DNA of 64,000 nt from Streptomyces cucumeris (GCF_024295805.1 NZ_JANCLX010000002.1:433666-497665), one strand, 5' to 3'; shown: positions 20,243 through 29,477, numbered from the stretch's first letter. The notes: generated by a model from the letters alone, not told the origin. Numbers and translations: made by a program.

Positions 20243-20998
20243 CTACGCCCCCGCCTGCCGGAAGAGCCGGGCGCCGAGGGTCACCGCCACCACCGCGAGA
20301 CCGGTGGCGACCAGCGCGGCCACCGCGATCCTGCCGTCCCCGTACTCCCCGGCGAAGGCGGCCCGTACGCCGTCCACGAGGTAGCGGAACGGCACGGCGT
20401 GGGAGACCGCGTCCAGCCAGTCCGGTGCGAGCGACATCGGCAGCAGCACACCGGACAGCAGCATCGCGGGCATGGTGACGGCGTTGATGACGGGGGCGAA
20501 CTCCTGCGGGGTGGCCACCCGCATGGCCAGCGCGTACGACAGCGAGGCGAGCGAGACGGTGAGCACGGCGACGAAGACGAAGCCGATCACCACCCCCAGC
20601 ACGGGCGCCCGCAGCCCCATCACCACGGCGACGGCCACCAGCACCAGGGACTGCACCAGAAGCTGGACGACGTCCTTGAGCACCCGGCCCATGAGCAGCG
20701 CCAGCCGGCTGACCGGGGTGACCCGCATCCGCTCGACGATCGCGAGGCGCTTCTCCAGCACCAGGCCGATGCCCGTGAACGAGGCGCTGAACAGGCCGAG
20801 TTGGATGAGGATGCCGGGGACGACGAGCTGCCAGGAGTCACCGTCGCCGCTCAGCGGCAGATCCTCCAGCAGCGGTCCGAAGAAGACCAGGAAGAGCAGC
20901 GGCTGGACCAGTCCGAAGACCAGGGCGGGGGTGGAGCGCAGGGTCTGACGGGCGTACCGGCCGAAGACCAGGACGGTGTCGGACAGGACGTGGGGCAC
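20243..20998 (-). CDS. ABC-2 type transporter permease (DrrB-like)
   Basis: 251 residues with six predicted membrane helices (for example PALVFGLVQPLLFLVFFGPLL and the last MAVVAVTLGARLF region). The family signature near residue 165 (PAMLLSGVLLPMSLAPDWLDAVSHAVPFRYLVDGVR) is typical of daunorubicin-type exporters. GTG start. It pairs with the ATPase encoded 72 bases upstream on the same strand. The exported compound is unknown. Confidence 0.9.
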   Translation of the reverse strand: MPHVLSDTVLVFGRYARQTLRSTPALVFGLVQPLLFLVFFGPLLEDLPLSGDGDSWQLVVPGILIQLGLFSASFTGIGLVLEKRLAIVERMRVTPVSRLALLMGRVLKDVVQLLVQSLVLVAVAVVMGLRAPVLGVVIGFVFVAVLTVSLASLSYALAMRVATPQEFAPVINAVTMPAMLLSGVLLPMSLAPDWLDAVSHAVPFRYLVDGVRAAFAGEYGDGRIAVAALVATGLAVVAVTLGARLFRQAGA

Positions 20999-21070
20999 GG
21001 ATTCCCCTTCCGGGAGGGCGGGTTGACCGCTGTGGACGGCTGGGCGGGGTGCGCGGGGGTGATGCGGGGT

Positions 21071-21853
21071 TCAGACGGTGAGCGGGGCGGTGTCACGCCG
21101 TGGGGTGCCGTGTCCGGTGATGGCGATGAAGGTGTCCTGGAGGGTCGCCTCCGGTGAGCCCCCGTACCGGGCCTTGAGCGCCGCCGAGGTGCCCTCGGCG
21201 GCGATCCGCCCCTGGTCGACGATGACCAGCCGGTCGGCGAGCGCATCGGCCTCGTCGAGGTAGTGGGTGGTCAGGAACACCGTGGTGCCGTGCTCGTCGC
21301 GCAGTCGGCGGACCAGGTCCCACAGCTCGGCGCGGCTGCCGGGGTCGAGGCCGGTGGTCGGTTCGTCGAGGAAGAGGATCCCGGGCCGGTGGACCAGGCC
21401 CAGGGCGATGTCCAGACGTCGCCGCTGACCGCCGGAGAGCGCGCCGCAGGGGCGGTCCATCAGCGCGGTGAGGTCCAGGTCCCCGGCCAGTTCGGCCGCG
21501 CGGGCGGTGGCCCGCTGCCGGGTGAGCCGGTACAGCCTGCCCTGGGTGACCAGTTCCTCCCGTACGGAGACGGTCGGGTCGACGCCGCCGGTCTGGGCGA
21601 CGTAGCCGATGCGGCGGCGCACCCCGGCGGGGTCGTGGGTCAGATCGTGCCCGGCGACGGTCGCGGTGCCGCCGGTGGGCGGGAGCAGGGTGGTGAGCAT
21701 GCGCAGCGTGGTGGTCTTGCCCGCGCCGTTGGGTCCCAGGAAGCCGAGGATCTCCCCCGCTTCGACGGTCAGATCGATGCCCCGTACGGCCTCGACGGGG
21801 CCGCGCTTGGTCCGGAAGGTGCGGGCGAGCCCGCTGGTGATGAGGACTGCCAT
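21071..21853 (-). CDS. ABC transporter ATP-binding protein (DrrA-like)
   Basis: 260 residues. Walker A GPNGAGKTTTLRML, signature LSGGQRRRLDIALGL, Walker B ILFLDEPTTGLD and the switch histidine in LTTHYLDEAD. Length and C-terminal segment match the DrrA daunorubicin-resistance subfamily. ATG 21853 is chosen because AVLITSGLARTF begins the ABC fold; the in-frame start at 21898 would encode an unlikely leader across the operator region. It is transcribed divergently from a TetR gene. Confidence 0.93.
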   Translation of the reverse strand: MAVLITSGLARTFRTKRGPVEAVRGIDLTVEAGEILGFLGPNGAGKTTTLRMLTTLLPPTGGTATVAGHDLTHDPAGVRRRIGYVAQTGGVDPTVSVREELVTQGRLYRLTRQRATARAAELAGDLDLTALMDRPCGALSGGQRRRLDIALGLVHRPGILFLDEPTTGLDPGSRAELWDLVRRLRDEHGTTVFLTTHYLDEADALADRLVIVDQGRIAAEGTSAALKARYGGSPEATLQDTFIAITGHGTPRRDTAPLTV

Positions 21854-21933
21854 GCCCCACAGAAAACCAGGGCCACCCCAAAATTGCAATGACTCCAAAA
21901 ATTAAGCGGCACCAGCGAAGCTAGGATGGGTCC
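21854..21933. promoter_or_regulatory. Divergent promoter/operator between exporter and TetR gene
   Basis: 80-base intergenic stretch much richer in A/T than its surroundings, with the perfect palindrome ATTGCAAT at 21883-21890 flanked by A-runs. It is the expected binding place of the TetR-family protein encoded to the right. Confidence 0.5.
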
Positions 21934-22572
21934 ATGGCGGAAGGGCTCAGGGAGCGGAAGAAGCGGCAGACCCGGCAGTACATCTCGGACGTGGCGACCG
22001 GGCTGTTCCTGGAGCGCGGGTTCGAGGCGGTCACCATCGCCGAGATCGCGGAGGCCGCCGAGGTGTCCGTGAACACGGTCTACAACTACTTCCCGGCCAA
22101 GGAGGACCTCTTCTTCGACCGGGAGGAGGAGACGGTGGGACGGCTGTCGCGCTGGATCGAGGAGCGTGCGGTGGGCGAGTCCGCTGCCGTCGCCGTCCTG
22201 CGGGAGCTGCGCACCTCCCTCGAGGACGGCAGCTACGCCCCGCTCAGCCCGGGATTCGCGCGTTTCATGGCCGTCATCCAGGACTCACCGGCCCTGAGTC
22301 TGCGGATCATGTCGATGCACGAGCGGACCTGCCACGCCATCGGCGACACCCTGTGCGAGGAGACCGGCGCGGACCCCGGTGACCCCGAACCGATGCTGGT
22401 CGCCAGCCAGCTCGCCTGGGTGAACAGCGTGCTGTTCAACAGCGTCCAGCGGCTGATCGCGGCCGGGGGCGAACCGGCGGACGTGGCGCGCGAGGTACTG
22501 GGCCGCCTGGAGTTGGTCACCTCCCTCCTCGGGGAGCGCACGCTCAACTATGCGGCGAAGAACACACCGTGA
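21934..22572 (+). CDS. TetR-family transcriptional regulator
   Basis: 212 residues. The N-terminal helix-turn-helix domain (RQYISDVATGLFLERGFEAVTIAEIAEAAEVSVNTVYNYFPAKEDLFFDR) is classical TetR; the C-terminal half is the variable ligand-binding region. Divergent orientation to the DrrAB-like exporter suggests it represses that exporter and itself. The ligand is unknown. Confidence 0.9.
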   Translation: MAEGLRERKKRQTRQYISDVATGLFLERGFEAVTIAEIAEAAEVSVNTVYNYFPAKEDLFFDREEETVGRLSRWIEERAVGESAAVAVLRELRTSLEDGSYAPLSPGFARFMAVIQDSPALSLRIMSMHERTCHAIGDTLCEETGADPGDPEPMLVASQLAWVNSVLFNSVQRLIAAGGEPADVAREVLGRLELVTSLLGERTLNYAAKNTP

Positions 22573-22652
22573 CGCGCCTTACTAAGGGCTGCCACGGAGG
22601 GTGAACGGGCGTTAAGGTCCGGCACATCAACGTCGATCGAAGGGTGTGTGTC

Positions 22653-23501
22653 GTGGCCAGGAAGCTCGTGGTCATCGGAGCCGGACTCATGGGGTCCGGC
22701 ATCGCGCAGGTCTCGGCACAGGCGGGCTGGGACGTCGTGCTGCGCGATGTGACCGACGAGGCGCTGCGGCGCGGTACGGACGGCATCCGGGCCTCGTACG
22801 AGAAGTTCGTCTCCAAGGGCAAGCTGGAGGCCGAGGCGGCCGAGCAGGCCCTCGCCCGGATCACCACCACCACCGACCTCGACGCCGCCGCCGACGCGGA
22901 TGTCGTGGTCGAGGCCGTCTTCGAGAAGGTCGAGGTCAAGCGGGAGATCTTCCGGACCCTCGATGGGCTGGTCAAGGACGACACCATCCTCGCCTCCAAC
23001 ACCTCCGCGATCCCGATCACCAAGATCGCGGCGGCCACCGGGAGCCCGGAGCGGGTGGTCGGTACCCACTTCTTCTCCCCGGTGCCGATGATGCAGCTCT
23101 GCGAGCTGGTGCGCGGCTACAAGACCAGTGACGAAACCCTCGCCCGCGCACGGGAGTTCGCGGAGGGCATCGGCAAGACCTGTATCGTCGTCAACCGTGA
23201 TGTCGCGGGCTTCGTCACCACACGTCTGATCGCCGCCCTCGTCGTCGAGGCGGCCAAGCTCCACGAATCCGGAGTGGCCTCGGCCGAGGACATCGACATC
23301 GCCTGCAAGCTGGGCTTCGGCCACGCGATGGGACCCCTCGCCACGGCCGACCTCACCGGCGTGGACATCCTGATGCACGCCACCGAGAACATCTACACCG
23401 AGTCCCAGGACGAGAAGTTCGCACCGCCGGAGAGCATGCGCCGCATGGTCGACGCGGGGGACATCGGCCGCAAGAGCGGCGAGGGCTTCTACCGCTACTG
23501 A
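22653..23501 (+). CDS. 3-hydroxybutyryl-CoA dehydrogenase
   Basis: 282 residues. NAD(P)-dependent oxidation or reduction between 3-hydroxybutyryl-CoA and acetoacetyl-CoA. The Rossmann motif GAGLMGSGIAQVSAQAG opens the protein. The catalytic His is in VGTHFFSPVPMMQLCELV and the Glu-containing region follows; the C-terminal block FGHAMGPLATADLTGVDI is typical of the short FadB2/Hbd type. GTG 22653 is preferred over 22644. It may feed butyryl-CoA metabolism with the thiolase at 41034 and the mutase at 53344. Confidence 0.92.
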   Translation: MARKLVVIGAGLMGSGIAQVSAQAGWDVVLRDVTDEALRRGTDGIRASYEKFVSKGKLEAEAAEQALARITTTTDLDAAADADVVVEAVFEKVEVKREIFRTLDGLVKDDTILASNTSAIPITKIAAATGSPERVVGTHFFSPVPMMQLCELVRGYKTSDETLARAREFAEGIGKTCIVVNRDVAGFVTTRLIAALVVEAAKLHESGVASAEDIDIACKLGFGHAMGPLATADLTGVDILMHATENIYTESQDEKFAPPESMRRMVDAGDIGRKSGEGFYRY

Positions 23502-23601
23502 CGGGCCCGGTTACCGCGCCAGGCTTGGGACTCACCCTCGCGGGTGAATTCGGTATCGGTTCGCTTACAAGCGGCAACTTCGTCGCGTGAGGGGCAGTCA
23601 G

Positions 23602-23615
23602 TTCTGTAGACAGAA
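23602..23615. promoter_or_regulatory. Palindrome upstream of STAS-domain gene
   Basis: A perfect 6-2-6 inverted repeat, TTCTGT AG ACAGAA, 44 bases before the start codon in an AT-richer stretch. Operator or promoter function is inferred from position only. Confidence 0.4.
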
Positions 23616-23658
23616 TGGCTTATTGACGACACACGACGCACCGAAGTGGGGAGTGCAT

Positions 23659-23982
23659 ATGCACATCAGGGGCGACCACACCGAGCTGGTCGTCGGGGGC
23701 CGACTGGATGTCCGAAGCGCGGCGGACGCCCGGACGGCCCTGCACACCGCTGTCGACTCCGGCGGTGGGGATCTGGTGCTGGACCTCACCGAGCTGGATT
23801 CCTGGGACGCCACCGGACTCGGCGTCATCATGGGGGCGCACCGGCGGGCCGGCCGGGCGGGGCGCAGGCTGGTCCTGCGCGGAGTCCCGCCCCAGATGCA
23901 GCGGCTGCTGGTGGCCACCCGGCTGCACCGCATCCTGGCCATCGAGGGCGGCCTCGAGGCCGAATCCCTGCCGCGCGTCTGA
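23659..23982 (+). CDS. STAS-domain anti-sigma factor antagonist
   Basis: 107 residues forming one STAS domain: LDVRSAADARTALHTAV, then LVLDLTELDSWDATGLGVIMGAHRRAGRAGRRLVLRG. In the SpoIIAA family the phosphorylated residue is a Ser or Thr in the DS(S/T)G(L/V) loop; here the loop reads DSWDATGLG, with a Thr available at the acceptor place. The protein probably releases a sigma factor by binding an anti-sigma kinase encoded elsewhere. ATG 23659 follows GGGGAG by five bases. A terminator follows. Confidence 0.85.
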   Translation: MHIRGDHTELVVGGRLDVRSAADARTALHTAVDSGGGDLVLDLTELDSWDATGLGVIMGAHRRAGRAGRRLVLRGVPPQMQRLLVATRLHRILAIEGGLEAESLPRV

Positions 23983-23996
23983 AGCACCCGCGGACG

Positions 23997-24042
23997 CCCG
24001 GCCTCTCGGATCCCGCCATGGCGCGGGCTCCGAGAGGCCGGG
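23997..24042 (+). terminator. Terminator of STAS-domain gene
   Basis: A 14-bp perfect outer stem (CCCGGCCTCTCGGA / TCCGAGAGGCCGGG) with an additional inner CCCGC/GCGGG helix, 14 bases after the stop. Confidence 0.8.
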
Positions 24043-24198
24043 CGGCACCGGGGTGGCGTGCCCTCCCTGCCGGGGAGTGGATACTGTGAGAAGGTCTAGG
24101 GTTCGGTACCGCCGGGCCCTTTCCCCACGGCGGCACCGACCAGAGGCGACGGCGGGCCGGGGAGCCACACAGCACGCCACGCACTGGGGGCCATCACC

Positions 24199-26817
24199 AT
24201 GGAGCCGATGAACCGCGGACCGGAGGAACACGGCCGCGACGAGGCCGCTTCCCGTCCGGCCGAGTCCTCGCGCCCGGCGGACGGCCAGGGTCCGTCGGCC
24301 CTGCCCGCCCCACCGCCGGGCGATCCGCTCCTGCCCCATCTGGACAGCGACGCTCCGGCCCCCGCCCGTACCGCCCGGATCGTCTCCGGCGACCACCTGC
24401 TGACCGTCAACCCCGTCGACGGCAGCGAGATAGAACCCTGTCCGCCCGGCGAGCGGCCCGACCGGCCCGGGCGGCGCAGCGCCGAGGAGCGTGCCGAGCT
24501 GCGCCGGGCCGCCGCCCCGCCGCGCCCCTCCGGCACCGTCGTGCCCGAGCTGCCCGTGCTGGAGCGCGAGGAGGAGCGGGAGCGGCTGTCCCGGCTGCTG
24601 GCTCGCGGCCGCTCGGTGCGGGTCACCGGTCCCTCCGGCGCCGGGCGCAGCGTCCTGCTGGAGGCCGTGGCCGCCGACTGCGAGCGGCTCGCCCCGGACG
24701 GTGTGGTCCGGCTTTCCGGCTACCGCCGCACCCCCACCGATCTCCTCCATGACCTCTACGCCGCCGTCTACCGCGCACCGCTCCACCGCCCCGACCGCGC
24801 CGGACTGCTGGCGGCGGTCCAGGAGATCGGCGCCGTGGTCGTCCTCGACGACATCGACTTCGGCGGCGCCGCGCTGGACGAGTTCCTCGACGCGACCCCC
24901 GAATGCGCCTTCCTGATCTCCGCCACCCCCGGGATCGCCGCGCCCTCCGCCGACTCGCACCTCGAAGAGGTCTTCCTCTCCGGCCTCAGCCGCACCGCCG
25001 GTCTGGAGCTGCTGGAGCGCGCCGTACGCCGGCCGCTGACGGAGGAGGAGGCGGGCTGGGCCGCGGACCTGTGGTTCGCGGCCGAGGGGCTGCCGCTGCG
25101 CTTCGTCCAGGCGGGCGCGCTGCTGCGGCGGCGCGAGGAGCGCGGTGGCGGACCGCTGCCCAGCCGCGCGGAGGCCGCCACCCCCGCCGGGCTGCTCGCC
25201 GGGGAGCTCGGTGAGGCGGCCCGGGACGCCCTGCGGTTCGCGCTCGCGCTCGGCGGCGAACTGCCGCACCAGGCCCATCTGCCCGCGCTCACCGAGGACA
25301 CCCAGGCGGACGCCGCCCTGGCCGAGCTGCTGGGCTGCGGGCTGATCACCACCGCCGGATCGCACTACCGGCTGGCCGCCGGTGTGGCCGCCCAGCTCAC
25401 CGACGAGGGCTTCGCCGGGGACGCCGCGGAGTCCGCCGGGCGGGCGCACACCGTCGCCCAGCACTACGCCTGGTGGGCCGGACACCCCTCGGTCGCCCCC
25501 GACCGGGTGGCCGCCGAGGCGGACGCCGTTCTCGGCGCCATGACCACCCTGGTCGCCAGCCGCGAGGCGGGCCACGCCGACGCCGCCGTGGCCCTGGCCC
25601 GCGCCGCCGCCCCCGCCTTCGCCGCCGCGCTGCACTGGGGTGCCTGGGAGCGCGCGGTGCGCCACGGCCAGGAGGCCGCCCGGCTGGCCGGACAGGTCTC
25701 CGACGAGGCGTACTTCCACCATGAGCTGGGCGTCCTCGCGCTGTGCACCGGCAATCTCGACCGGGCCCGCGCGGAGCTGGAAGCGTCCATCGGACTGCGC
25801 GGCGTCCTCGCCGACAAGCGCGGCACGGTCGCGGGGCGGCGGGCACTGGCCCTGGTCAGCGACCGTACGGCCGGATCGTCGATGGCGGGTGCGTTCGGCA
25901 CCGCGGGGGGCGGCCGGTCGGCCGCGGGCGAGGAGGTCCCGGCGGCCCGGCACGAGGAGTCGGCCTCCGCGCCGGGCGCTCCGGGGGCCCGGGACGGGGC
26001 CGGTGCGCCGGGGGTTCCGGGTGCTCCGGGGGCGCAGAACCCCGATACCGAGATCACCGTCGTCACCCCGAAGGTGGCGGCGACCAGTCCGCTCACCTCC
26101 CTCGGTACGGCCGCGGCGGCCGGGACGAGCGCCCTCCCCGCGGTGACGGCGCGGAACGCGACCGGCGCACCGGGCTCGACGGGCGCACCGGGCTCGACGG
26201 GTCCGACGGCGAAGGCGGGTGCCGCGGCCCCCGGCGGCCGTCCGCGCGGGCTGCGCCGCCTCACGGCGGCCGGTGCCCGGCGCAACGTGATAGCGGTGGC
26301 CTCGGGCGCGCTCCTGGTGGCGGTCCTCGGCACCGTGGTGACCCTGGGGATGACCTCCGACGACAAGGACCAGCCCGGCGACCGCGTCAAGCCCGACCGG
26401 ACGGCGTCCCAGCAGGACGACGACGCCGATCTCACCGCGGACGAGCCGACCGGCGACCCCGGCCAGGACCCCCGGCCGGGGTCCACCGGGGTGCCGCAGT
26501 CGTCCACCTCGCCCAGCACTCCGGCCGATGCGACGCCCGGCACTCCGACCTCCCCGGACGACGACCCGTCGACCAGCGGTACGCCTTCGGAGACCGGCAA
26601 GCCCTCGTCGCCCTCGCCGGACCCCACGACCCAGCGCCCCACCCACCGGCCGACCCGGACGCCGAGCAGCACCCCGACGACCCCGGACGACCCCACGGAC
26701 GAGCCGAGCCCGACGACCTCGCCGTCCACCACGGCGCCGACGCCCTCGGGTCACACCTCCACCACGGCCAGCGCGCCGAGCACCTCCACCGCCCCGTCCT
26801 CGTCGGCCTCGGCCTAG
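24199..26817 (+). CDS. Large membrane-anchored NTPase-like protein with Ser/Thr/Pro-rich external tail
   Basis: 872 residues; function not known. Residues 1-110 are disordered. A P-loop ATPase-like domain follows, with GPSGAGRS at 144-151 (the Walker A Lys is Arg150) and Walker B VVVLDDIDFGG near residue 214. Helical, TPR-like sequence occupies about 270-560. An Ala/Gly/Pro-rich linker (about 570-690) leads to one membrane span near 698-717. The last 150 residues are almost only Ser, Thr, Pro, Asp and Gly and probably reach through the cell wall. The architecture resembles STAND-like signalling proteins tethered from inside. The region before the ATG has no strong ribosome site. Confidence 0.75.
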   Translation: MEPMNRGPEEHGRDEAASRPAESSRPADGQGPSALPAPPPGDPLLPHLDSDAPAPARTARIVSGDHLLTVNPVDGSEIEPCPPGERPDRPGRRSAEERAELRRAAAPPRPSGTVVPELPVLEREEERERLSRLLARGRSVRVTGPSGAGRSVLLEAVAADCERLAPDGVVRLSGYRRTPTDLLHDLYAAVYRAPLHRPDRAGLLAAVQEIGAVVVLDDIDFGGAALDEFLDATPECAFLISATPGIAAPSADSHLEEVFLSGLSRTAGLELLERAVRRPLTEEEAGWAADLWFAAEGLPLRFVQAGALLRRREERGGGPLPSRAEAATPAGLLAGELGEAARDALRFALALGGELPHQAHLPALTEDTQADAALAELLGCGLITTAGSHYRLAAGVAAQLTDEGFAGDAAESAGRAHTVAQHYAWWAGHPSVAPDRVAAEADAVLGAMTTLVASREAGHADAAVALARAAAPAFAAALHWGAWERAVRHGQEAARLAGQVSDEAYFHHELGVLALCTGNLDRARAELEASIGLRGVLADKRGTVAGRRALALVSDRTAGSSMAGAFGTAGGGRSAAGEEVPAARHEESASAPGAPGARDGAGAPGVPGAPGAQNPDTEITVVTPKVAATSPLTSLGTAAAAGTSALPAVTARNATGAPGSTGAPGSTGPTAKAGAAAPGGRPRGLRRLTAAGARRNVIAVASGALLVAVLGTVVTLGMTSDDKDQPGDRVKPDRTASQQDDDADLTADEPTGDPGQDPRPGSTGVPQSSTSPSTPADATPGTPTSPDDDPSTSGTPSETGKPSSPSPDPTTQRPTHRPTRTPSSTPTTPDDPTDEPSPTTSPSTTAPTPSGHTSTTASAPSTSTAPSSSASA

Positions 26818-26837
26818 CCGGCCGTACGGAAAGCCGA

Positions 26838-26869
26838 CGACCGCATCGCGCCGGGCGCGGATGCGGTCG
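26838..26869. terminator. Hairpin between convergent genes (NTPase-like / nucS)
   Basis: A perfect 10-bp stem CGACCGCATC / GATGCGGTCG around a GC-rich loop, in the 88-base gap between two convergent genes. Confidence 0.7.
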
Positions 26870-26905
26870 GGTGGCGGGAAGTGAGGGGTGTGGCGGCCGG
26901 GCCCG

Positions 26906-27568
26906 TCAGAAGAGGCGCAGCTTGTCGTCCTCGATACCGCGCAGCGCGTCGTAGTCGAGGACCGCACAGCCGATTCCGCGGTCGGTGGCCAGCACCCGCG
27001 CCTGCGGCTTGATCTCCTGGGCGGCGAACACACCCTTCACCGGGGCGAGGTGGGGATCCCGGTTGAGCAGCTCCAGATAGCGGGTGAGCTGCTCGACTCC
27101 GTCGATCTCCCCCCGCCGCTTGATCTCCACCGCCACGGTGGCGCCGTCCGCGTCCCGGCAGAGAATGTCCACGGGGCCAATGGCGGTGGGGTATTCACGC
27201 CGAATAAGCGTCCAGCCATCGCCGAGTGTCTCGATCCGATCGGCCAGCAGCTCCTGGAGATGGGCCTCCACCCCGTCCTTGATCAGGCCCGGGTCGACGC
27301 CGAGTTCATGCGACGAGTCATGGAGGACTTCCTCCATGGTGATGATGAGCTTTTCCCCCGCTTTGTTCACGACCGTCCACACATCGTCATCGCCCTCTTT
27401 GAGGGTGCACGGGGGAGACATCCAGTTGAGGGGTTTATAGGCCCTGTCGTCCGCGTGGATGGACACACTGCCGTCGGCCTTGACGAGGATCAGACGGGGT
27501 GCCGAGGGGAGGTGGGCGGTGAGACGGCCGGCGTAGTCCACGGAGCACCGGGCGATGACGAGACGCAT
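26906..27568 (-). CDS. nucS: Mismatch-specific endonuclease NucS
   Basis: 220 residues. NucS (EndoMS) cleaves both strands at mismatches and carries the non-canonical mismatch repair of actinobacteria, which lack MutS/MutL. The N-terminal beta domain begins [16 protein letters not shown]. The C-terminal nuclease core shows the PD-(D/E)XK residues in [12 protein letters not shown] and [23 protein letters not shown]. The C-terminus ends DDKLRLF, resembling a clamp-interacting tail. ATG 27568 is supported by the conserved N-terminus. It is divergent from the next gene. Confidence 0.95.
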   Translation of the reverse strand: MRLVIARCSVDYAGRLTAHLPSAPRLILVKADGSVSIHADDRAYKPLNWMSPPCTLKEGDDDVWTVVNKAGEKLIITMEEVLHDSSHELGVDPGLIKDGVEAHLQELLADRIETLGDGWTLIRREYPTAIGPVDILCRDADGATVAVEIKRRGEIDGVEQLTRYLELLNRDPHLAPVKGVFAAQEIKPQARVLATDRGIGCAVLDYDALRGIEDDKLRLF

Positions 27569-27780
27569 GGTCGGCAACGCTACTCGACGCCGGTGGCTCC
27601 ACGCGATTCGTCCGGCGATGGACCCGTTCGGTGATGGCTGGTTGTGTGCCCGTTCTCCTGGTGCGGGGGCAGTGGCCGAATTACCGTTGAAGCGGGCGGT
27701 CGCCGGACGGGTACGCTCCGTCGCCGTCCGCCCATCCCATCCCTGAGACCCCGCACCCCGGGGTCGCGAGAGGAGAACCC

Positions 27781-28173
27781 ATGTCGCTCGACGTCTCACC
27801 GGCCCTTCTCGAACAGGCCGAGCGAGGCGAGGTCGACGAAGCGGAATTCGTCGACTGCGTCCGGAACTCCCTACCGTACGCATGGGAGATGATCAGCTCG
27901 CTGGTGGCCCAGCTCAAGGTGGACGGCGGAGAGTTCGCCGACAACCAGACGCCGCCGCCGGACGAGCAGGCACGCGGTCAACTGCTGCGCGCACTGGCGA
28001 GTGACGCGATACGCGGCGCGCTCCAGCGCCATTTCGGGGTCCGGCTGGCCTTCCAGAACTGTCACCGGGTGGCCGTCTTCCCGTTGGACGCGTCGGCGGA
28101 TGAGCGCCTCGCGCGCTTCACCTCGGTTCGGGGGCAGTTGCTGAACCAGTCGCCCGAACTGCGCGACTGCTGA
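27781..28173 (+). CDS. SCO5389-family conserved protein
   Basis: 130 residues, a small soluble actinobacterial protein. It begins [28 protein letters not shown] and contains the helical segment [16 protein letters not shown] conserved C-terminal part ([20 protein letters not shown]) follows. No enzymatic motif is seen. The start is supported by GAGGAG 6 bases upstream. It lies beside nucS in the same position as in S. coelicolor. Function unknown. Confidence 0.85.
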   Translation: MSLDVSPALLEQAERGEVDEAEFVDCVRNSLPYAWEMISSLVAQLKVDGGEFADNQTPPPDEQARGQLLRALASDAIRGALQRHFGVRLAFQNCHRVAVFPLDASADERLARFTSVRGQLLNQSPELRDC

Positions 28174-28184
28174 CGCGATGACCG

Positions 28185-28228
28185 CTGCCGCTCCCTCTGG
28201 GGGAGGTGTATCAGCACAGGAGCGGCAG
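28185..28228. terminator. Convergent terminator overlapping the oxidoreductase 3' end
   Basis: A 10-bp perfect stem CTGCCGCTCC / GGAGCGGCAG. The right arm lies within the last codons of the minus-strand gene, so the hairpin can end both transcripts. Confidence 0.7.
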
Positions 28229-29245
28229 CACTTCACCACCGAGCCTGCGCACATTCTCCTCCGTGGTCGCCAGATCGCCCGACCCCTCGACCAGCAGCGC
28301 GAACCGGCGGATCCCGGTGCGCTCCGCGGTGGCCGCCAGCCGGTCCGCGCACAGCCGCGGCGGGCCGACCGGATGCAGCTCGCAGAGCAACTCCGCATAG
28401 GCCACCGGATCGCGCATCCGGCGCTGCCGCCCGTCGACCGTGACATGGGCATCGAGCCCCTGCCGTAACCAGCCGGGCATCGCCTTGGTCAGGATCTCCG
28501 CGGCCTCCGGGCGCGCGTCCGCGATCTGCACCACCCCCGCCGAGACATGCTCCGCCGCCTCGACCTCATCGGGCGAACGGCCCGCGGCGAGCGCGGAGCT
28601 CCGCCAGAGCGCGACCGCCTCGGCCTTCTCCTCGTCACCGCAGTGCATACCGAGCAGCATGGGCAGCCCGCGCTCGGCGGCCAGCCGCACACTGCCGGGC
28701 GAGGTACAGGCCACGACCACCGGAGGGGAGACCGCGCCCCGCGCGCCGAGCGGATCCTCGCAGCGCGGCACCACCGGCACCTCACGGAAGGTGAACCGCT
28801 CGCCGTCCGCCCCGACCCGGGGCTCGCGGAGCCAGCGGAGCAGCAGATCGAGCGATTCGGGGAAGCCGTGCTCGAACGCCTCCAGACCGGCGCCGAAGAC
28901 CTCCAGGTCCACCCACGGCCCGCCGCGGCCGACCCCCAGGGTGAACCGGCCGCCGGAGACCTGGTGCAGCAACGCCGCCTGCTCACCCAGCGCGACGGGA
29001 TGTGCCGTCGGCAGCACGCTCACCGCCGTGCCGACCCCGAGCGTCCGGGTGCGGCCCAGCAGATGGGCGGCGAGGGTGACCGCGGACGGACAGACCCCGT
29101 ACGGAACGAAATGGTGCTCGGCGAGCCAGACCGCGTCCAGCCCCGACACCTCGGCCAGTTCGGCCGACCGCACCGCCCGGTGCAGCGCCTCCTGATGTCC
29201 CTGGCCCGGGAATTGAGCGGCCAGGATGAAAGCCCCCACATGCAT
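28211..29245 (-). CDS. LLM-class flavin/F420-dependent oxidoreductase
   Basis: 344 residues, TIM-barrel luciferase-like monooxygenase family. Typical segments are EVSGLDAVWLAEHHFVPYGVCPSAVTLAAHLLGRTRTLGVGTAVSVLPTAHP (split over the first 100 residues) and SGGRFTLGVGRGGPWVD. The choice between FMN and F420 cannot be made safely. AAGGAGG lies 9 bases before the ATG at 29245 but only 3 before the ATG at 29251, so the inner start is favoured. The substrate is unknown. Confidence 0.85.
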   Translation of the reverse strand: MHVGAFILAAQFPGQGHQEALHRAVRSAELAEVSGLDAVWLAEHHFVPYGVCPSAVTLAAHLLGRTRTLGVGTAVSVLPTAHPVALGEQAALLHQVSGGRFTLGVGRGGPWVDLEVFGAGLEAFEHGFPESLDLLLRWLREPRVGADGERFTFREVPVVPRCEDPLGARGAVSPPVVVACTSPGSVRLAAERGLPMLLGMHCGDEEKAEAVALWRSSALAAGRSPDEVEAAEHVSAGVVQIADARPEAAEILTKAMPGWLRQGLDAHVTVDGRQRRMRDPVAYAELLCELHPVGPPRLCADRLAATAERTGIRRFALLVEGSGDLATTEENVRRLGGEVLPLLC

Positions 29246-29319
29246 CGCCATCTGCCTCCTTGTCGCGGAACGTCCGCGGACGCGGGCGCACCCCCTCGAA
29301 GGCATTAACGCCTGACACG

Positions 29320-29340
29320 TGCCAAGGGCACGGCTTGGCA
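29320..29340. promoter_or_regulatory. 7-7-7 inverted repeat in divergent intergenic region
   Basis: TGCCAAG and CTTGGCA, perfect complements separated by 7 bases, lie 75 bases upstream of the oxidoreductase start and 137 before the next gene. The geometry suits a dimeric repressor; the regulator is unknown. Confidence 0.4.
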
Positions 29341-29477
29341 AGAAGTTTTCATGATGATCGGAGAGTGGGGGTGGACGACGGCTTTCCGGAAGCGTGACCG
29401 TAACGCGTACTGTGGTCACAGCCCGTAGCCCTCAGCGGGCCTGAGTCGCCCAGCTCTCGAGTTCCCGAGGTGTCATC

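Noticed and set aside
23620..27033. Open frame of 1137 codons on the minus strand opposite the NTPase-like gene
   Set aside because: Composition is Arg/Gly/Ala low complexity, it runs through three supported genes and has no ribosome site.
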